From Oscillospiraceae bacterium (GTDB taxonomy: Bacteria; Bacillota; Clostridia; Oscillospirales; Oscillospiraceae): a DNA stretch of 64,000 nt. Below, in pieces: positions 61,279 through 64,000 of this stretch. The stretch lies in the NCBI GenBank assembly GCA_916988195.3, contig CAKASQ030000017.1:185012-249011 (forward strand), given 5' to 3'. The position numbers were made by a program, and so were the translations under genes. The number at the start of each line of letters is the position of its first letter. Within the stretch, counting starts at the first letter, position 1. Below the pieces are notes generated by a model. That model was not told the origin of the DNA. It was given only the letters and a program-made list of their open reading frames with translations, and did no database searches.

Positions 61279-61343
61279 CTTGTCTTGACTCAGGACAAAT
61301 GATAGGGTATATTATTTCCAAAGATGTCCTGTCATAAGACAAG
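61279..61343. promoter_or_regulatory. Divergent control region with two operators
   Basis: CTTGTCTTGACTCAGGACAA (61279-61298, plus) and CTTGTCTTATGACAGGACA (61325-61343, minus) share CTTGTCTT...AGGACA in opposite orientation. A plus-strand promoter, TTGACT (61285-61290), 17 bp, TATATT (61308-61313), has its -35 inside the first operator. Confidence 0.8.
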
Positions 61344-61376
61344 CCAAAAATATTTGTAAAGGAGAAGCACGGTAAA

Positions 61377-61943
61377 ATGGATATGATACTTCTGATTTTA
61401 GTGTTGATTGTGCTTGCGTCGCTTCTGTACTCGCGCCGCACAAGCAGGCGTTCCGGAAATTATCGCTCCCGCTGGACACAGCCCCAAGATACAACGACAC
61501 AGGAACAAACAAGTGCTTCTATTGCATCACAGGTCGATACAGATACGCTGTCATATGATAAAGCCTATCAGAAGAAATGGCTGCTGACCATGAACGAGAA
61601 GGCGTTTTATCGGCAATTATGCAGTTTTGCGGCAAAGAAAAACATGACAGTCTTTACAAAGGTGCGGCTGCTGGACTTGTTAGAGCCGGTGAAGAACCAG
61701 CCAAAATACAAGACATATTTTTACAAGGTGCAGGCAAAGCACGTTGATTTTGTTCTATGTGATACAAAGCTTGTGGCGCGGTATATCATCGAATTGGACG
61801 ATAACAGTCATAATGTGCCAGATCGTGCAGAGCGAGATCAGTTTGTCGATTCAGTTTTGCAGGCAGTCGGATACAGGGTTCTGCATCTGAATGCTTTCGA
61901 TGAAGCAAAGATTGAGCAGGCATTTTTTCAGCCTGCAACATAA
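61377..61943 (+). CDS. DUF2726 protein, predicted membrane-anchored PD-(D/E)XK-type nuclease
   Basis: 188 residues: one N-terminal membrane helix (MILLILVLIVLASLLY), a polar linker and a C-terminal DUF2726 domain with KHVDFVLCD, the YIIELDDNSHN core and RAERDQFVDSVLQAVGY. The Asp, Glu and His/Arg pattern suggests a nuclease fold. It is the only cargo of the element, under XRE control. A defence or exclusion role is inference. Confidence 0.85.
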   Translation: MDMILLILVLIVLASLLYSRRTSRRSGNYRSRWTQPQDTTTQEQTSASIASQVDTDTLSYDKAYQKKWLLTMNEKAFYRQLCSFAAKKNMTVFTKVRLLDLLEPVKNQPKYKTYFYKVQAKHVDFVLCDTKLVARYIIELDDNSHNVPDRAERDQFVDSVLQAVGYRVLHLNAFDEAKIEQAFFQPAT

Positions 61944-61950
61944 CGAAAAC

Positions 61951-61993
61951 AGCCCTCCCCGCGGCGCATATTTTTTGCGCCGTGGGGAGGGCT
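61951..61993. terminator. Strong hairpin after the DUF2726 gene
   Basis: AGCCCTCCCCGCGGCGC / GCGCCGTGGGGAGGGCT stem, one G-U pair. The T-tract is better on the minus strand (TTTTC). Confidence 0.75.
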
Positions 61994-62018
61994 TCTCCTC
62001 AATAACAGCAGACTGTGT

Positions 62019-62037
62019 TTCTAACACGTTTCTAACA
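62019..62037 (+). other. Candidate integrase arm-type sites, right
   Basis: TTCTAACACGTTTCTAACA, a 17/19 match to 58008-58026 in the same orientation. Confidence 0.5.
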
Positions 62038-62178
62038 GTTTTTCATTTTTTGTAATTTTTGTGAACCGCAGGTTTTTCCGGACATTCCTCTTGCAAAGCT
62101 AAAAAGTCGTTGAAACTACAGGGGTTTTCCTGCTTTTCTGTATCCCTGTGTTCCCTTGCAGTTCAAACGACCCGTGAA

Positions 62179-62224
62179 GTTCGGGACCAAGAGGCCTCGG
62201 GTTCGAATCCCGACACTCCGACCA
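62179..62224 (+). repeat. Right attachment site
   Basis: 46 bp identical to the tRNA-Pro 3' half at 57894-57939. It is not a functional tRNA because the 5' half is missing. Confidence 0.95.
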
Positions 62225-62264
62225 AATCCGGCTGAAATCTTTCGATTTCATCCGGATTTTTCTG
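62225..62264 (+). terminator. Original tRNA-Pro terminator, displaced by the insertion
   Basis: AATCCGG / CCGGATT with an inner TGAAATC / GATTTCA stem, followed by TTTCTG. It directly follows the right att copy, as it would have followed the tRNA before insertion. Confidence 0.85.
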
Positions 62265-62655
62265 TGTTTTCGTGACTTTTTCCGATGGAGAATTTTGTAA
62301 CTTTTCCCTCTGACCCAAACCCGACCCAAACGGGAAATTCGGAGCGGAAAGCGCCGGAAGAGAGAATTCGCCGCCTGTCGGAGCATTTCCGGCAGGCGGC
62401 ACAGTCATTTTTCGCTCTATTTTTCTCAAAACGCTATTCTTTGTTTACAGCAACGCATTTTTTGAGGCATCCCTTCTCTCATGCTGTGCAGATAATTTGC
62501 TATTCACAGACGCAAAGCATACAGACGCTGTCTTCCACAGATGATTTTGTAGGTCAGGTATAATACGGACTTTTCGTTTTTCACGATTCTTATGTAATGC
62601 ACAATTTCTTCCGGATGCATGGAAAACTTTCAAATAAATAGCAGATAGGTGCAAA
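62265..62655. other. Gene-free segment between the element and the ParB remnant
   Basis: I see no supported gene. It holds a GCCGCCTGTCGGA / TTCCGGCAGGCGGC hairpin at about 62369-62401. Minus-strand frames with 'GFEPEASWSRTS' or 'RDSNPRPLGPE' are artefacts of reading the tRNA copy in antisense. Confidence 0.6.
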
Positions 62656-63418
62656 ATAGCCATTATCCTCGCGGGGACGCACCAGCGCGGGCTGATCGAC
62701 CCCCTGCTGCCTTGACCGACTCCACAAGCCCCTGCATCTCCGCGTCGTCCCGGACACCAAAGGGGTGATTTTTGAACGGATGCAGGTCGGACAGGTTGGG
62801 ATAGACGATCTCCTCTTTTTCGGCACGGGTGGCGTCACGGGGCGCAGACGGCTCCGGCGTGACCTCCGCACCAGCGGGAGCGCTGCCCTTATCCACGACA
62901 GGCTTCTCCGGGGCGGGCTTGCTTTGGGACTTTTTGTCCCGAGGTTTGAGCGGCTTGGACTTATCGAGAGCAGCCTTGCCATCCTTGGGCGGTCGGCCTC
63001 TGCCGGGTTTGGCAGCCTTGTCCTTTTTCGTGGGTAGCTTCTGCTTGACCGCCTTTTTCTCCTCCCCGACCGTCTCGTCACGGGCAGCAGCAAAATCCAC
63101 CACCTTGCCGGAATGTGCCGGGGCGGGAGCATCCTTGCCGGGATCAGGCGGCTGCCCCTGTTCCTTTTCAGCCTTGGAGCCTTCGGGAGCGGCAGGCTCC
63201 TCCACCTCGGCGTGGATAACAGCGTCAGCGGGATCAGGCGCGGCCTCGCCCATTTCAAAGAGCGCCGCCTGTCCCTCGTGTTCCAGCATGACTGCCTCTG
63301 CGTCGGTCAGCGCAGGCTCTGGAGCGTGCTGCTCCGGCACGGCGGCATTTTCTACCGCAGGAGCGGGAGCCTCGGCGGGCGGGGCTGCCTCGGGAGTGTT
63401 TTTCTTATCATCTGCCAT
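62656..63418 (-). pseudogene. ParB-like partition protein of a conjugative element, frameshifted and truncated
   Basis: The start at 63418 (MADDKKNTPEAAPPAEAPAP) has AAGGAGG upstream. A long Ala/Pro/Glu/Lys linker leads to IVYPNLSDLHPFKNHPFGVR, the start of the ParB nuclease-like domain. At a run of five C (62700-62704) the frame breaks; one base fewer would restore GVDQPALVRPREDNGY. ParB similarity then stops at about 62656, so most of the domain is missing. Confidence 0.8.
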
Positions 63419-63579
63419 TTGCAAACCTCCTTTTTGTGGCATGAAAAAAGCCAATCCGCAGACTGGCCGGTCGGAAGTGACCTCCCTTCATGGTTTTATA
63501 TATGAAAACGCCGCACGTTGTCCTGTTGGGCGGCGTTGCTTATAGCAATTTAAACATATTCTTAATTGTGCTTATCGGC

Positions 63580-64000
63580 TTAATGCAGCTGGGCACAAGA
63601 TGCAGCGACGGCTCTTGCCAGGCGCATGAAGATCTGATCGCCGGTTTTTCGGCGATTGAAGCGGAAGCAGAACTCGTCCAGGTACGCCTGAAGCTGTGTG
63701 CAGCGACCGTGATAGGTTCCCAGCAGGAACGCTTTCAGGTTGCTGATGGCTTTGTGCAGCCAGTGCAGGTCGCCGGATTCATACTTTTTCGCGTCCAGCT
63801 CCACACCAGACAGGTTCTTATAGCTTCTGTAGCCGTCGCATTCGATTTTTGCACCCGGTGCAGCAGCTTTGTCGACGACTTGCTGAAGTGTTTTGCTCGT
63901 GACGTCTTCCACGACCTGCATCCGCGTGAACAAAGCCGCGCCGTTTTCCGTTTTTGACAGCGCCACCACGATCTTCGCCTTGTCCGTCCCGCGACCACGT
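63580..64000 (-). CDS. IS1595-family (ISXO2-like) transposase, N-terminus outside window
   Basis: About 140 residues are visible, reading in from the right edge as RGRGTDKAKIVVALSKTENG. The DDE-type core includes IECDGYRSYKNLSGV and LHWLHKAISNLKAFLLGTYH, ending RFNRRKTGDQIFMRLARAVA. This matches IS1595-type transposases. The IS left end should lie near 63530-63575; I did not identify its terminal repeat. Confidence 0.85.
   Translation of the reverse strand, partial: RGRGTDKAKIVVALSKTENGAALFTRMQVVEDVTSKTLQQVVDKAAAPGAKIECDGYRSYKNLSGVELDAKKYESGDLHWLHKAISNLKAFLLGTYHGRCTQLQAYLDEFCFRFNRRKTGDQIFMRLARAVAASCAQLH

Larger units (their letters stand above)
57894..62224. mobile_element. 4.3-kb integrative element with CRESS-type Rep in tRNA-Pro
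   Basis: The element is bounded by 46-bp direct repeats of the tRNA 3' half. Its genes are integrase, excisionase-like HTH, Rep, RHH regulator (all minus), XRE regulator (minus) and a DUF2726 protein (plus). It has a viral-type stem-loop origin beside rep, autoregulatory operators, and candidate integrase arm sites near both ends. All genes look intact, so it may still excise and replicate as a circle. Confidence 0.9.

Noticed and set aside
62099..62429. Minus-strand frames containing RDSNPRPLGPE and GFEPEASWSRTS
   Set aside because: These are the well-known false translations of the antisense strand of a tRNA, here the att copy at 62179-62224.

Overview
The window is about 64 kb of chromosome from a spore-forming, Gram-positive anaerobe of the class Clostridia, most likely an Oscillospiraceae-type gut bacterium. 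The evidence is strong AGGAGG-type ribosome binding sites, spo0A, an alaS T-box, the GGGtGRT gene pair, SLH-domain and CsaB surface anchoring genes, ThyX, and selenium-hydroxylase maturation genes (yqeB, yqeC), on a GC-rich background. This placement is inference from gene content; no rRNA gene is present.

Layout. 1-20.9 kb is mostly core genes: a partial secreted Ig-like protein, prfC, a nudC/alaX pair, mgtE behind a long structured leader, a yqeC-yqeB operon, traX, spo0A, an AlgJ/AlgI-like O-acetylation pair, a DeoR regulator, a polyferredoxin and a PyrF-like gene whose catalytic lysine is replaced. 21.1-25.5 kb is an AT-richer island of lipoproteins, an XRE/WYL regulator pair and a tyrosine integrase broken by an in-frame TGA. 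25.6-57.8 kb is core again: the GGGtGRT operon, upp, tsaB/tsaE, a RodA/FtsW gene, an SLH protein, alaS with T-box, U32 peptidase, mltG, tmk, a TagA-like transferase, a glycosyltransferase operon ending the GT-CsaB fusion pathway, an O-antigen-ligase-like operon, lipoproteins, a double-length ThyX and a radical SAM pair. The SLH protein, TagA-like enzyme and CsaB fusion fit one theme, the making and pyruvylation of a secondary wall polymer that holds SLH proteins.

57.9-62.2 kb is the most striking part: a 4.3-kb integrative element in the 3' end of tRNA-Pro(CGG), bounded by 46-bp direct repeats. It carries an integrase, an excisionase-like HTH protein, a Rep of the CRESS-DNA (HUH plus superfamily 3 helicase) type, an RHH regulator, an XRE regulator and a DUF2726 nuclease-like cargo. 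Beside rep is a perfect 8-bp stem whose loop carries AAGTATTAC, a match to the NANTATTAC nick site of eukaryotic CRESS-DNA viruses. Beyond it (62.6-64 kb) lie remnants of another mobile element: a frameshifted, truncated ParB-like gene and part of an IS1595-type transposase.

Intergenic regions are rich in repeats. About 105-bp elements with CGTAGGGG/CCCCTACG ends occur four times, plus three half copies. A TA-flanked MITE is related to a tandem pair behind upp. A roughly 757-bp gene-free element with 200-bp inverted arms lies behind the RodA gene.
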